64,000 nucleotides of DNA from Streptomyces sp. V2I9 (lineage in GTDB: Bacteria; Actinomycetota; Actinomycetes; Streptomycetales; Streptomycetaceae): assembly GCF_030817475.1 (NCBI RefSeq), contig NZ_JAUSZJ010000002.1, forward strand, positions 5,904,626-5,968,625. Reading direction: 5' to 3'. The notes under the pieces were generated by a model that made no database searches, had not been told where the DNA came from, and worked only from the letters and a program-made list of their open reading frames with translations. Shown here piece after piece: positions 1-8,600 of this stretch. Each line of letters opens with the position of its first letter. The first letter of the stretch is position 1. The position numbers were made by a program, and so were the translations under genes.

Positions 1-1
1 C

Positions 2-178
2 AATGTCGGTTCGCTCATCGGTGTCGTGCCGATCGCGGTCCAGGACGTCAACGTCCTCTCCAACCCGCAGAACCAGCAGTGCGCCGACAACTCGACCCAG
101 GCCAAGGGCGACGAGCCGCTGTCGCACATCCTGGACGACATCCCGGTCCTCTCGGGCAACGGCGTCGGCAACAACTGA
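2..178 (+). CDS. rodlin-family protein, C-terminal fragment (5' end outside window)
   Basis: Only the last 58 codons are present. They are open from the first base and end at TGA 176-178. The peptide runs through NVGSLIGVVPIAVQDV, then a NPQNQQC segment, and ends in a Ser/Asp/Gly-rich tail (LSHILDD...GNGVGNN). From memory this matches the conserved C-terminus of streptomycete rodlins (RdlA/RdlB). Rodlins are secreted proteins that organise chaplin fibrils into the rodlet layer on aerial hyphae and spores. The single Cys in QQC is typical of the family. The signal peptide and first half are not visible, so secretion is inferred from the family. The next gene is on the opposite strand, so this gene ends its transcription unit. 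Confidence 0.7.
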   Translation, partial: NVGSLIGVVPIAVQDVNVLSNPQNQQCADNSTQAKGDEPLSHILDDIPVLSGNGVGNN

Positions 179-362
179 CGCACCACAATCTGAGGCGTTG
201 AACGCGGGCGGTCCGGAGATCACTCTCCAGGCCGCCCGCCGCCGTTCCCGCGACGCGACACGCACGCCGTCCGCGGCGGGGGTGGCGCGCACGGGGGAGG
301 CCCACCACCCCACGCGGGGTGATGGGCCTCGGACGGGTCTCCTGAACGGCGGGGCGCCGTCC

Positions 363-863
363 TCAGCCCAGGGAACGGACCGGAAGCAGGCAGTGCGCGG
401 CCGTGCGGACGACGTCCTCGTCCGTGACGAAGGCGCGCAGCCGGTCCTCGCCGATCGGGTGGCCGGGTACGGCTTCCGGCCACGGGGTCGTGGCGAACAT
501 CCCGTACACCTGTCCCTGCCCTTGGGCCGCGGCGAGCCACTCCGCGGGCGCGGGGTACTGCGCCGAGAGGTGAGGGAGCGTCAGGACGGCCTGGCCCGCC
601 TGGACGAGGAGCTTCGCCTGGATGCCCGGAGTCTCGGCCGCGTCCTGGATCGGGCCGCCGACGCGGAGACCCGCGCGCCCCAGTGCGGCGCGCATCGCCT
701 CGCGGCCCACCACCGGACCGTCCTGGCCGTCGCCCAGCGAGTAGGCGAGGAGGAAGGCGGTGTCCTGGTCGGCGCCCGGCTGCCGGCCGCTCCAGCCGAT
801 CAGGATCTGGGTGCCCAAGTGGGCCTGGGTGAACGTGCCGACGGGGGCCTGGGGTGTGGTCAT
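363..863 (-). CDS. DUF5949 family protein
   Basis: This 166-residue cytoplasmic protein has no signal peptide or membrane segment. Its landmarks are LIGWSG near the N-terminus, FLLAYSLGDG around residue 37, LPHLSAQYPAPAEWLAAA around 103-120, YGMFATTPWPEA, and a C-terminal TAAHCLLPVRSLG. I recognise this pattern as the streptomycete DUF5949 family, whose function is unknown. The start is set at ATG 863 (MTTPQAPVG). An upstream in-frame ATG at 911 would add 16 residues atypical of the family. A TAGGGT hexamer ends 7 bases before the ATG. It could be a -10 box of a near-leaderless transcript or simply provide an AGGGTG ribosome-binding site. Confidence 0.75.
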   Translation of the reverse strand: MTTPQAPVGTFTQAHLGTQILIGWSGRQPGADQDTAFLLAYSLGDGQDGPVVGREAMRAALGRAGLRVGGPIQDAAETPGIQAKLLVQAGQAVLTLPHLSAQYPAPAEWLAAAQGQGQVYGMFATTPWPEAVPGHPIGEDRLRAFVTDEDVVRTAAHCLLPVRSLG

Positions 864-979
864 GCTCGGCACCCTAACGGCCACGGACCGGGCTCCATGC
901 ACGCGTATCACTCGATAGAGGGAGATCTACGGCTGAGCCAGGAGAAAAGCACCGGCCTCGCGGTGCTGCGGAAAACCTG

Positions 980-1010
980 TTGACGGTGGTCCCCGGGTGA
1001 GCGCTAGGGT
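980..1010 (+). promoter_or_regulatory. candidate HrdB-type promoter
   Basis: TTGACG at 980-985 and TAGGGT at 1005-1010 match the streptomycete vegetative consensus TTGACN / TAGRRT. The 19-base spacer is slightly long. It would start transcripts about 60-65 bases before the small ORF at 1080 and about 200 bases before rsgA. Confidence 0.5.
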
Positions 1011-1079
1011 GATGACCGTTCCGCACACGGCGCTGACGTGTGCGACCGGAGCCAGAGGAACCAGGAGGTGAGGACATTG

Positions 1080-1151
1080 ATGACTGTCGTTGCGATGGGC
1101 ACTGCCCACAACCGGAAGAGCATCGTCCTCATCCCCGTGGCCACCGGCTGA
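1080..1151 (+). CDS. putative 23-residue small ORF upstream of rsgA
   Basis: The ORF starts ATG 1080 (TTG 1077 is an in-frame alternative) and ends TGA 1149-1151. It is preceded by AGGAGGTGAGG at 1063-1073, one of the strongest Shine-Dalgarno sequences in the window, and by a good promoter match at 980-1010. The peptide begins MTVVAMGTAHNRKS and ends LIPVATG. It has no transmembrane stretch and matches no leader-peptide type I know. It could be a translated leader for the downstream rsgA transcript or a small functional protein. A strong RBS used only for a spurious ORF would be unusual. No function can be assigned. Confidence 0.4.
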   Translation: MTVVAMGTAHNRKSIVLIPVATG

Positions 1152-1214
1152 CCGACTTATCCCACATCTCCGCGCCGAGCGCGCGTGCCGGGGCCACCCT
1201 GTGAAGGGTTTCCC

Positions 1215-2372
1215 TTGTCTTTCTCGTTCACTTCTTCCTCCACCGTCTCCTCCTCGCACCCGCTGGCTCCGTACGGCTGGGACGAGGACTGGGCGGCGGC
1301 CTTCTCCCCGTACGCCGAGCAGGGCCTCGTGCCCGGACGGGTCGTGCGGGTGGACCGCGGCCGATGCGACGTGGTCACCGCCGACGGCACGGTCCGCGCC
1401 GACACCGCGTTCGTGGTGCCCCGCGACCCGATGCGGATCGTCTGCACCGGTGACTGGGTGGCGCTCGACGCCGACGGTGACCCCCGGTTCGTCCGTACGC
1501 TGCTGCCGCGCCGGACCGCCTTCGTCCGCTCGACCTCCTCGCAGCGGTCCGAGGGCCAGGTGCTCGCCACCAACATCGACCACATCGTCATCTGCGTCTC
1601 GCTCGCCGTCGAACTGGATCTCGGCAGGGTCGAACGGTTCCTCGCGCTCGCCCTGTCGAGCTCCGAGGGGGCCGCGCTGCTGGGCGACGGCACCGGCGGG
1701 GCGTACCAGCCTCAGCCGATCGTGGTCCTGACCAAGGCCGACCTGGTTCCCGACGCGGCCACCCTGTCCCACCTGGTCCAGGACATCGAGGCCATCGCCC
1801 CCGGCGTCCAGGTGCTGCCCGTCAGCTCCACCACCGGGGAGGGGCTCGACGTGTTCGGCGCCATCGTCTCGGGCGGCACGAGTGTGCTGCTCGGCATCTC
1901 CGGCGCCGGCAAGTCCACCCTGGCCAACACCCTGCTCGGCAGCGACGTGATGGAGGTGCGGGCCGCGCGGGACGTGGACGGCAAGGGCCGCCACACCACC
2001 ACGACCCGCAACCTGCTCGTCCTGCCGCAGGGAGGCGTCCTCATCGACACCCCCGGGCTGCGGGGCGTCGGGCTCTACGACGCCGGGACCGGGGTCGGGG
2101 AGGTGTTCTCCGAGATCGAGGAGCTGGCCGCCGACTGCCGGTTCCACGACTGCGCCCACGAGGCCGAGCCGGGATGCGCCGTCCTCGGCGCGCTGGAGGA
2201 CGGCACCCTGCCCGAGCGGCGGCTGGAGAGCTACCGAAAGCTTCTCCGTGAGAACCAGCGGATCGTCGCCAAGACCGACGCACGGGTGCGCGCCGAGATC
2301 CTGCGGGACTGGAAGCGCAAGGGCGCGGAGGGGCGCGCGGCCATGCAGGTCAAGCGCGGCCGGGTGCGGTAG
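1215..2372 (+). CDS. rsgA: ribosome small subunit-dependent GTPase A
   Basis: RsgA (YjeQ/YloQ) is a circularly permuted GTPase that checks late 30S ribosomal subunit maturation. The permuted order is visible: TKAD (G4) at about residue 172, then the P-loop GISGAGKS near 227, a G2-type HTTTTRN segment, and DTPGLRG (G3) near 278. The C-terminus carries the zinc knuckle C-x4-C-x-H-x5-C followed by an EPGCAV-like segment, as in the family. The N-terminal OB-fold region covers roughly residues 30-95. The start is taken as TTG 1215 because GTGAAGGG lies 6-13 bases upstream and family members begin near MSFS. GTG 1185 is the alternative. Length (385 aa) is normal for actinobacterial members. Confidence 0.93.
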   Translation: MSFSFTSSSTVSSSHPLAPYGWDEDWAAAFSPYAEQGLVPGRVVRVDRGRCDVVTADGTVRADTAFVVPRDPMRIVCTGDWVALDADGDPRFVRTLLPRRTAFVRSTSSQRSEGQVLATNIDHIVICVSLAVELDLGRVERFLALALSSSEGAALLGDGTGGAYQPQPIVVLTKADLVPDAATLSHLVQDIEAIAPGVQVLPVSSTTGEGLDVFGAIVSGGTSVLLGISGAGKSTLANTLLGSDVMEVRAARDVDGKGRHTTTTRNLLVLPQGGVLIDTPGLRGVGLYDAGTGVGEVFSEIEELAADCRFHDCAHEAEPGCAVLGALEDGTLPERRLESYRKLLRENQRIVAKTDARVRAEILRDWKRKGAEGRAAMQVKRGRVR

Positions 2373-2384
2373 CGGACCGGGGCC

Positions 2385-2432
2385 GGACGCCGGGCCGGGC
2401 CCGGTGGCGGTCCCGGCCCGGGTACGGCGTCC
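2385..2432 (+). terminator. hairpin after rsgA
   Basis: GGACGCC (2385-2391) pairs with GGCGTCC (2426-2432). An inner GGCCGGG/CCCGGCC stem is separated from it by an internal loop. It begins 12 bases after the rsgA stop and ends about 50 bases before the next start. There is no long U run, as is usual in high-GC actinomycetes. Confidence 0.5.
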
Positions 2433-2480
2433 GAAAACCGCGAGTGCGGTGGCCCCGGCTGCCGCACACTGGACGGTGTG

Positions 2481-3854
2481 ATGGATGAACGGACCCGGTA
2501 CGAGGCGGTGAGCAGCCGCGACGCACGGTTCGACGGCGCCTTCTTCTTCGCCGTCGTGACCACCGGCATCTACTGCCGGCCGAGCTGCCCCGCCGTCACG
2601 CCCAAACGCGCCAACGTGCGCTTCTACCCCACGGCAGCGGCGGCCCAGGCGGGCGGCTTCCGGGCCTGCCGCCGCTGCCGGCCGGACGCCGTGCCCGGAT
2701 CCGCCGAGTGGAACGTCCGCGCGGACGTCGTCGGCCGGGCCGTGCGGCTGATCGGCGACGGCGTCGTGGACCGCGAAGGCGTCCCCGGACTGGCCGGACG
2801 GCTCGGTTACAGCGCCCGGCAGCTCCAGCGCCAGCTCAACGCGGAGCTGGGCGCCGGGCCCGTCGCGCTCGCCCGTGCCCAGCGCTCCCACACCGCCCGT
2901 GTGCTCCTCCAGACCACCGGGCTGCCGGTCACCGAGATCGCCTTCGCGGCCGGGTTCGCCAGTGTCCGGCAGTTCAACGACACCATCCGGCAGATCTACG
3001 CCCGCACCCCCAGCGCCCTGCGCGCCGAAGCCGGTACGGGGCTCGGCGGCGGACGCCGCGAGGGGCTGCGCTCCGGCATCCCGCTGCGGCTCGCCCATCG
3101 GGGCCCGTACGCCACCGCCGCCCTGTTCGACCTGCTGGCCACCGAGGCGGTCGCCCGCGTCGAGGAGATGGCGGGCCCGCCCGGACGCCGCACCTACCGG
3201 CGCACGCTGCGGCTGCCGTACGGTTCCGGGCTCGTCGCGGTCGGCGAGGCGTCGCCCGGCGGCCCCTGGCTGGAGGCCCGCATCCAGCTGACCGACCTGC
3301 GCGACCTCACCACCGCCGTCCAGCGGGTGCGGCGGCTGTTCGACCTGGACGCCGATCCGTACGCCGTGGACGAGGCGCTGGCCGCCGACCCCCGCCTCGC
3401 ACCGCTCGTCGCCGCCCGCCCCGGCCTGCGCTCGCCGGGCGCGGCCGACCCGGAGGAGGCCGCGGTGCGGGCTCTGGTGGGGCGTGCGGCGGCCGAGGAG
3501 CTGGTCGAGCGGTACGGGAAGGCGCTGGACGTGCCGTGCGGCGGGCTCACCCACCTGTTCCCGGAGCCCGGTGTGCTCGCGGGCTCCGCCGAGGACCCGG
3601 CGGTGCGGGCCCTGGCCGCCGCGCTCGACGACGGCGTGCTGCGGCTGGACGCCGGGGCCGACCGGGACGCGGCGGAACGGACCCTGCTGACACTGCCCGG
3701 CATCGACCGGCGCACCGCCGCCCTGATCCGGACGCGGGCGCTCGGGGACCCCGACGTGGACCCGTACGCCACACCCGGCGCGGAGCGGTGGCGGCCCTGG
3801 CGCTCCTACGCCGTCCGCCACCTGGAAGCGGCGGAGGCCCCGGTCCCGCGCTGA
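2481..3854 (+). CDS. Ada methyl-acceptor / AraC HTH / AlkA-like fusion, glycosylase end degenerate
   Basis: Domain order is Ada zinc/methyl-acceptor (about 1-75), AraC-type HTH (about 85-190), AlkA N-terminal domain (about 200-310) and HhH-GPD-like region (about 320-457). The Ada zinc cysteines are all present: C32 and C36 in CRPSC, C63 and C66 in CRRC. This is the site that accepts methyl groups from DNA phosphotriesters. The AlkA end is abnormal. The helix-hairpin-helix reads LPGIDRRTAALI, lacking the usual G-x-W. The segment after RALGDPDV jumps almost directly to ERWRPWRSYAVRHL, so the 25 or so residues that carry the catalytic Asp (FLPxD region) are missing. It should still act as a methylation-responsive activator, but base excision is doubtful. 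ATG 2481 follows an in-frame GTG at 2478. Confidence 0.85.
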   Translation: MDERTRYEAVSSRDARFDGAFFFAVVTTGIYCRPSCPAVTPKRANVRFYPTAAAAQAGGFRACRRCRPDAVPGSAEWNVRADVVGRAVRLIGDGVVDREGVPGLAGRLGYSARQLQRQLNAELGAGPVALARAQRSHTARVLLQTTGLPVTEIAFAAGFASVRQFNDTIRQIYARTPSALRAEAGTGLGGGRREGLRSGIPLRLAHRGPYATAALFDLLATEAVARVEEMAGPPGRRTYRRTLRLPYGSGLVAVGEASPGGPWLEARIQLTDLRDLTTAVQRVRRLFDLDADPYAVDEALAADPRLAPLVAARPGLRSPGAADPEEAAVRALVGRAAAEELVERYGKALDVPCGGLTHLFPEPGVLAGSAEDPAVRALAAALDDGVLRLDAGADRDAAERTLLTLPGIDRRTAALIRTRALGDPDVDPYATPGAERWRPWRSYAVRHLEAAEAPVPR

Positions 3855-3878
3855 GCCGGAACCGCCGGGAGTCTCCGG

Positions 3879-4361
3879 TCAGTCCCGGACCACCGCGACC
3901 AGCCAGGTGCCCGCCACCAGCAGGCAGCAGAACAGCTCCACCAGCACCGCGTAGCCCGTCGCCCGCATGACCGAGCGCACCGACGCCCAGGCCGCGCCCC
4001 GGCTGCCCAGCCGCAGCCGCTCCGCGCCGAAGACGGCCCCCACGTACCCGAGGAGCCCACCCACCACCGGCACCACGAAGAAGCCCACGATCCCCGCCGC
4101 CCCGCCGATCATCAGGGTCCGGCGGGGCGCGCCCGTCTCGCCCGGCCGGCGGGGCGGCAGCAGCGGCTTGAGGGCCTGGTTCAGGAGCATCAGCGCCGTA
4201 GCGCCGATCAGGACGCCCCAGGCGGTCGGGGTCATGTCCGTCAGCGCCCACCACAGCACCGCGGCCCAGACGATCGCCTGACCCGGCACACCCGGCACCA
4301 GCACCCCGACCAGACCCAGCAGCAGGACCAGGCCCACGGCGACGAGCTGCCACACACTCAT
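3879..4361 (-). CDS. DUF456 domain membrane protein
   Basis: The 160-residue protein is almost entirely hydrophobic. There are helices at about 3-22, 28-45, 48-64, 85-112 and 138-157. The N-terminal VLVPGVPGQAIVW loop and the GGAAGIVGFFVVPVVGGLLGYVGAV glycine-rich helix pair are the marks of DUF456. The family's function is unknown. It lies downstream of, and on the same strand as, the regulator at 4490-5482 with a 128-base gap, so co-transcription is possible but not evident. It converges on the Ada-AlkA gene with only 24 bases between stops. Confidence 0.85.
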   Translation of the reverse strand: MSVWQLVAVGLVLLLGLVGVLVPGVPGQAIVWAAVLWWALTDMTPTAWGVLIGATALMLLNQALKPLLPPRRPGETGAPRRTLMIGGAAGIVGFFVVPVVGGLLGYVGAVFGAERLRLGSRGAAWASVRSVMRATGYAVLVELFCCLLVAGTWLVAVVRD

Positions 4362-4489
4362 CCGACCAGCCTGCCGGAGAGTGCCCGCATCCGCCCGTCA
4401 GCGCACCCCGGTCACCGGCGGCCACCCGGGTCGATGCGGGTGGCGGTGGTGAGCCGCGGTGCGCGGAACCCCCGCCCCGGTTCCGGCCC

Positions 4490-5482
4490 TCAGCTCTCCG
4501 GGAGGGTGCGGTCCACCCAGCCCCGCTCGTACGCGTGCCAGCCCAGCTGGAGCCGCGTCGAGACCCCGGCCAGCTCCATCAGCCCCTTGACCCGCCGCTG
4601 CACGGTCCGCAGCCCCAGATCCAGCTGCTTGGCCACACTGGCGTCGGTCAGCCCCGCCAGCAGCAGGGACAGGATCTCCAGGTCCGTCGGATCCGGCCCG
4701 ACCCCGGCCTCCCGCACCCGGCCGCTCTCGCCGAGCCGCAGCGGCATGGCATCACGCCACACCGACTCGAAGAGGCCCATCAGCGACTCCAACAGCCCGC
4801 TGGCGTGCACGACCAGGGCGGCGGGCTCCGCGCCGCGCCCGGTGAGCGGGACCATGGCGAGGCTTCCGTCGGCGACCACCAGCTTCGTCGGCACCCGGTC
4901 CACCACCCGGCACCGCTCGTTCCGGCTCAGCGCCGCCGACAACTCCATGATCCCGTACGGCGTCGACAGCACCTCGCGCTCGACGACCACCCGGTAGCTC
5001 ACCCCGCGCGAGGTCGCCCGCTCCTCGGACTCGTTCTCCATCCCGGTCACCACGACCGGCCTGCCCGTCACCAGGGCGCACACCTCGGACGCCGCCCCCA
5101 GCTGCAACTGGTGGAAGCGCTGGGACACCGCGCCCGCCCCCGTCACCACCTCCACCAGGTCGTGCACCGCCGGCTCGCTCGCCTCGGCCCGGTACTCCTC
5201 GGCGAGGAGCGCGGACGCCAGCTCCGCCTGCTCCAGCTCGTGCCGCTGCTGGATCAGCAGCGCGCCGAGCGCCACTCCGGGCGGGGCCGCCACCCAGCGG
5301 CCGGGCCGGGCCGACGACTGGGCGGCGAGCCCCTGCTGCTCCAGCCGCCGCAGCACCCGCTCCGCCTCCGCCTCCGGCAGGGCCAGCCGGAGCGCCAGAT
5401 CGGCCAGCTCCGCCGCCCCCGCCGCGACGAGCGCGCGATATGCCGACTCCTGCCTCTCGTCGAGACCTATGGCCCCCAGCAT
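4490..5482 (-). CDS. TrmB/LuxR-type transcriptional regulator
   Basis: This 330-residue regulator has an N-terminal TrmB-like winged helix (about 1-60, LDERQESAYRALVAAG...VLRRLEQQGL), a coiled-coil-like segment near 75-100, and a central sensor region. The C-terminal LuxR-type HTH (about 265-325) reads PTDLEILSLLLAGLTDASVAKQL then RTVQRRVKGLMELAGVSTRLQLG. No receiver domain is present. The start MLGAIGLDERQ at 5482 is chosen over ATG 5560 because homologues begin there. The gene is divergent from the large secreted subtilase at 5693. Such pairs are common in Streptomyces, and the protein is a reasonable candidate regulator of that protease via the repeats at 5641-5674. Confidence 0.8.
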   Translation of the reverse strand: MLGAIGLDERQESAYRALVAAGAAELADLALRLALPEAEAERVLRRLEQQGLAAQSSARPGRWVAAPPGVALGALLIQQRHELEQAELASALLAEEYRAEASEPAVHDLVEVVTGAGAVSQRFHQLQLGAASEVCALVTGRPVVVTGMENESEERATSRGVSYRVVVEREVLSTPYGIMELSAALSRNERCRVVDRVPTKLVVADGSLAMVPLTGRGAEPAALVVHASGLLESLMGLFESVWRDAMPLRLGESGRVREAGVGPDPTDLEILSLLLAGLTDASVAKQLDLGLRTVQRRVKGLMELAGVSTRLQLGWHAYERGWVDRTLPES

Positions 5483-5640
5483 TCTCCGACCTCCCCGAAC
5501 GTGCTGATCGCGCACCACGGCGCCCTGCGGCCGGGCCCGCGGGTGGCGGGAAAGGGCCACGGCGTAAACCCGCCGCCCACATCATCCCCCGTACCCCTGG
5601 CCCCTCTGCCACTGTGGCGCCACCGCAGCACCAACGAGCC

Positions 5641-5674
5641 CCGGAATGCCGATGCTTGGGATGCTTCATTCCGG
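5641..5674. promoter_or_regulatory. inverted plus direct repeat upstream of the subtilase gene
   Basis: CCGGAATG at 5641-5648 and CATTCCGG at 5667-5674 form a perfect 8-bp inverted repeat with an 18-base spacer. Inside the spacer GATGCTT occurs twice (5651-5657 and 5660-5666), 9 bases apart. The element ends 18 bases before the ATG at 5693, in the divergent promoter region, and looks like an operator. Confidence 0.55.
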
Positions 5675-5692
5675 ATTGACCAAGGGAGAGCG

Positions 5693-8600
5693 ATGCGCCC
5701 GATATCGCGTACGGCACTCGGAGCGGCGACCGCCGCCGTGCTCGCCGTCACCGTCGTGGCACCGTCCGTGGCAGCGCCACCGGACGCGCCCGGCGCGAAG
5801 AGACCGATCACCGGGAGCGCGGCCGCCGTGGACCCGAAGCCCGTCACGGTGACCCTCGTCACCGGCGACCGGGTCCTGGTGGCCACCGATGCCTCGGGCG
5901 CGTCCACCGCCACCGTCCTGCCGCGCGAGGACGGCAGCGCTTCCCTCGTCCAGACCCGGCAGTCCGGCACGGACCTGTACGTCTACCCCGAGTCCGCCGT
6001 CCCCGCCCTCGCCGCGGGCACCGTGGACGAAGAACTGTTCAACGTCACCGGGCTCATCCGCCAGGGCTACGACGACAGCCGCGCGGACTCCGTGCCGCTG
6101 ATCGCCACCTACACCAAGGACGCCGCCCGCCGCTCGTTCGCCACCCCGCGCGGGGCCGAGCGCGGAGCGGTTCTCGACGTCATCGGCGGTCAGGCGCTCA
6201 AGGCCGACAAGAAGCGTGCCGCGGACTTCTGGGCCGACCTCACCGCGCGCCGCACGCTGTCCTCCGGTTCCGGCCTCAAGAAGCTCTGGCTCGACCGGAA
6301 GGTGGAGGCGAGCCTCGAACGGTCGACGAAGCAGGTCGGGGCGGACCTCGCCCACGCCGCCGGCTACGACGGCACCGGTACCAAGGTCGCCGTCCTGGAC
6401 ACCGGGGCGGACGCCGAACACCCGGACCTCCAGGGCAGGATCACCGCGTCGGAGAACTTCACCGACTCCGCCGACACCGGTGACTTCCAGGGCCACGGCA
6501 CCCACGTCGCGTCCACCGTCGGCGGCTCCGGAGCGGCGAGCGGCGGCACGAAGGCGGGCGTCGCGCCCGGCACCGACCTGATGGTCGGCAAGGTGCTCGA
6601 CGACAGCGGCTCCGGCGCGGCCTCCTGGATCATCGCGGGCATGCAGTGGGCCGTCGACAACAAGGCCGACGTCGTCTCCATGAGCCTCGGCAGCGGCGAA
6701 CCCACCGACTGCACCGACCCGATGAGCCTGGCCGCCACCGAACTCGGGAAGAACAAGGACACGTTGTTCGTGGTCGCCGCCGGAAACCTCGGCCCGTCCC
6801 TGAACACCGTCTCCTCGCCCGGCTGCGCCCCCGGCGTGCTGACCGTCGGCGCGGTGGACCGCGACGACTCCACCGCGAGCTTCTCCAGCCGGGGCCCCGC
6901 GATCGTCTCGCACACCCTCAAGCCCGAGATCGCCGCGCCCGGCGTCGCCATCTCCGCCGCGGCGGCGGGGGGCCGGGGCTCGGAGGCGTACCGCTCCATG
7001 TCCGGTACGTCGATGGCGACCCCGCACGTGGCGGGCGCAGCGGCCGTGTTGAAGCAGCGCCATCCCGAGTGGACGGCCCAGCAGATCAAGGCGGCCCTGG
7101 TCTCCTCGGCACACAGCGCCGTCCCCGGTGACGTGCGCGAGACCGGCGGTGGCCGCCTCGACGTGGCCCGTGCGATCCGTACGCCCGTGTTCGGCGCCTC
7201 CGCCGTGCAGGGCGGCACCTTCAACTGGCCCCAGGACACGAGCGACCGCACCACCGCCACCGTGCCGTACACCAATACGAGCGGCAAGCCGGTGACGCTC
7301 TCGCTGAAGGTCGCGGGGGTCACCGGCAACGACGGCTCGACGGTCCGCTCGAAGATCGCCGCACTGGGCCGGACGTCCGTCACCGTTCCCGCCGGCGGGA
7401 CGGTCGAGGTCCCGCTCGCCCTCGCCCCGGACGCCCGGCTGACCGCCGCCCAGTACGGCGACGTCACCGGCCGGATCCTCGCCACGGCCCCCGGCGGGGT
7501 GAAGGTCTCCACGCCGTTCTCCCTGTACGTGGCCCCGGAGGCGGTCACCCTGCGCGTCAAGCTCGTCGACGGCACCGGCAAGCCCGCCGACGGCGTTTCC
7601 TCCGTCGACCTCATCGGCACCGACACCTCGTCCGGCGAACGCCGCTTCAACGAGGGCGCGGCCGACCAGACCTACCGGGTGCGGCCCGGCGCGTACTTCG
7701 TCTCCAGCTTCGTCGAAACCCCCGACGCCGGCGATCCGACCGGCCGACTCGCCGCGTCCGTGGGCTATCTGGCACGACCTCAGCTCGATGTCACCCGGGA
7801 CACCACCATCGTCCTCGACGCCCGTAAGGCGCACCGGCTGAAGGTGCGGACCGAGGACCGGATCTCCGAGACCCGTGGCGCGACCCTCGCGTTCGGCCGC
7901 ACCTGGGACGACACCTGGCTGCACTCGGGGTCGATCAGCGGCACCGGGATCATCAAGGACTACCTGGTCGACGTCCAGGGCAGGGCCCGTGACGGGGAGT
8001 TCGAGTTCGCGTCCTTCTGGCGCGCCTATGCCCCGCAGATCCGGAAGTTCGCCCTCGTCGGCGGCGCGGACCTGCACCCCCGGCCCGCCACCGCCGGCTC
8101 GGTCAACCTCGACGGCACCGGCCGCGCCGAGGTCGTCGACGCCGGTGCGGGCAGCGCCGCCGAACTGGAGGCCGCCGGTGCGAAGGGGCGGATCGTCCTG
8201 GTGCGTGTCGGTGACGACGCGTTGAGCGCGGTGGCCCGGGCACGGGCCGCCCACGCCGCCGGTGCGAGGGCGCTCCTGGTGCACCGCGCCGCGGCCGGAG
8301 ACTGGCAGCCGAGCCTCGGCTACGGGGCCGCGCCCCTGCCGGTCCTCGGCCTGCGCGCCGACGAGGCCGCCGTGCTGAAGAGGGCCCTCGGTGAGGGGAG
8401 GACGGAGGTCTCCTGGACCGCCACGGCCGTCAGCCCGTACGTCTACAACCTGGCGTTCCCGGAGAAGGGCCGGATCACCTCGGACCGCACCTACAAGGTC
8501 AAGGACAAGAAGCTCGGCTCGGTCGTCTCCACCCACGAATCCATGGGCGTGGCCGCCGACTTCGTCGACATGCTCCTGGTCGGCCGTCCGTACGGCGGTA

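Noticed and set aside
927..3821. Long - strand open frame opposite rsgA and ada-alkA
   Set aside because: The genes on the + strand have clear catalytic motifs. The antisense frame has no recognisable domain or RBS.
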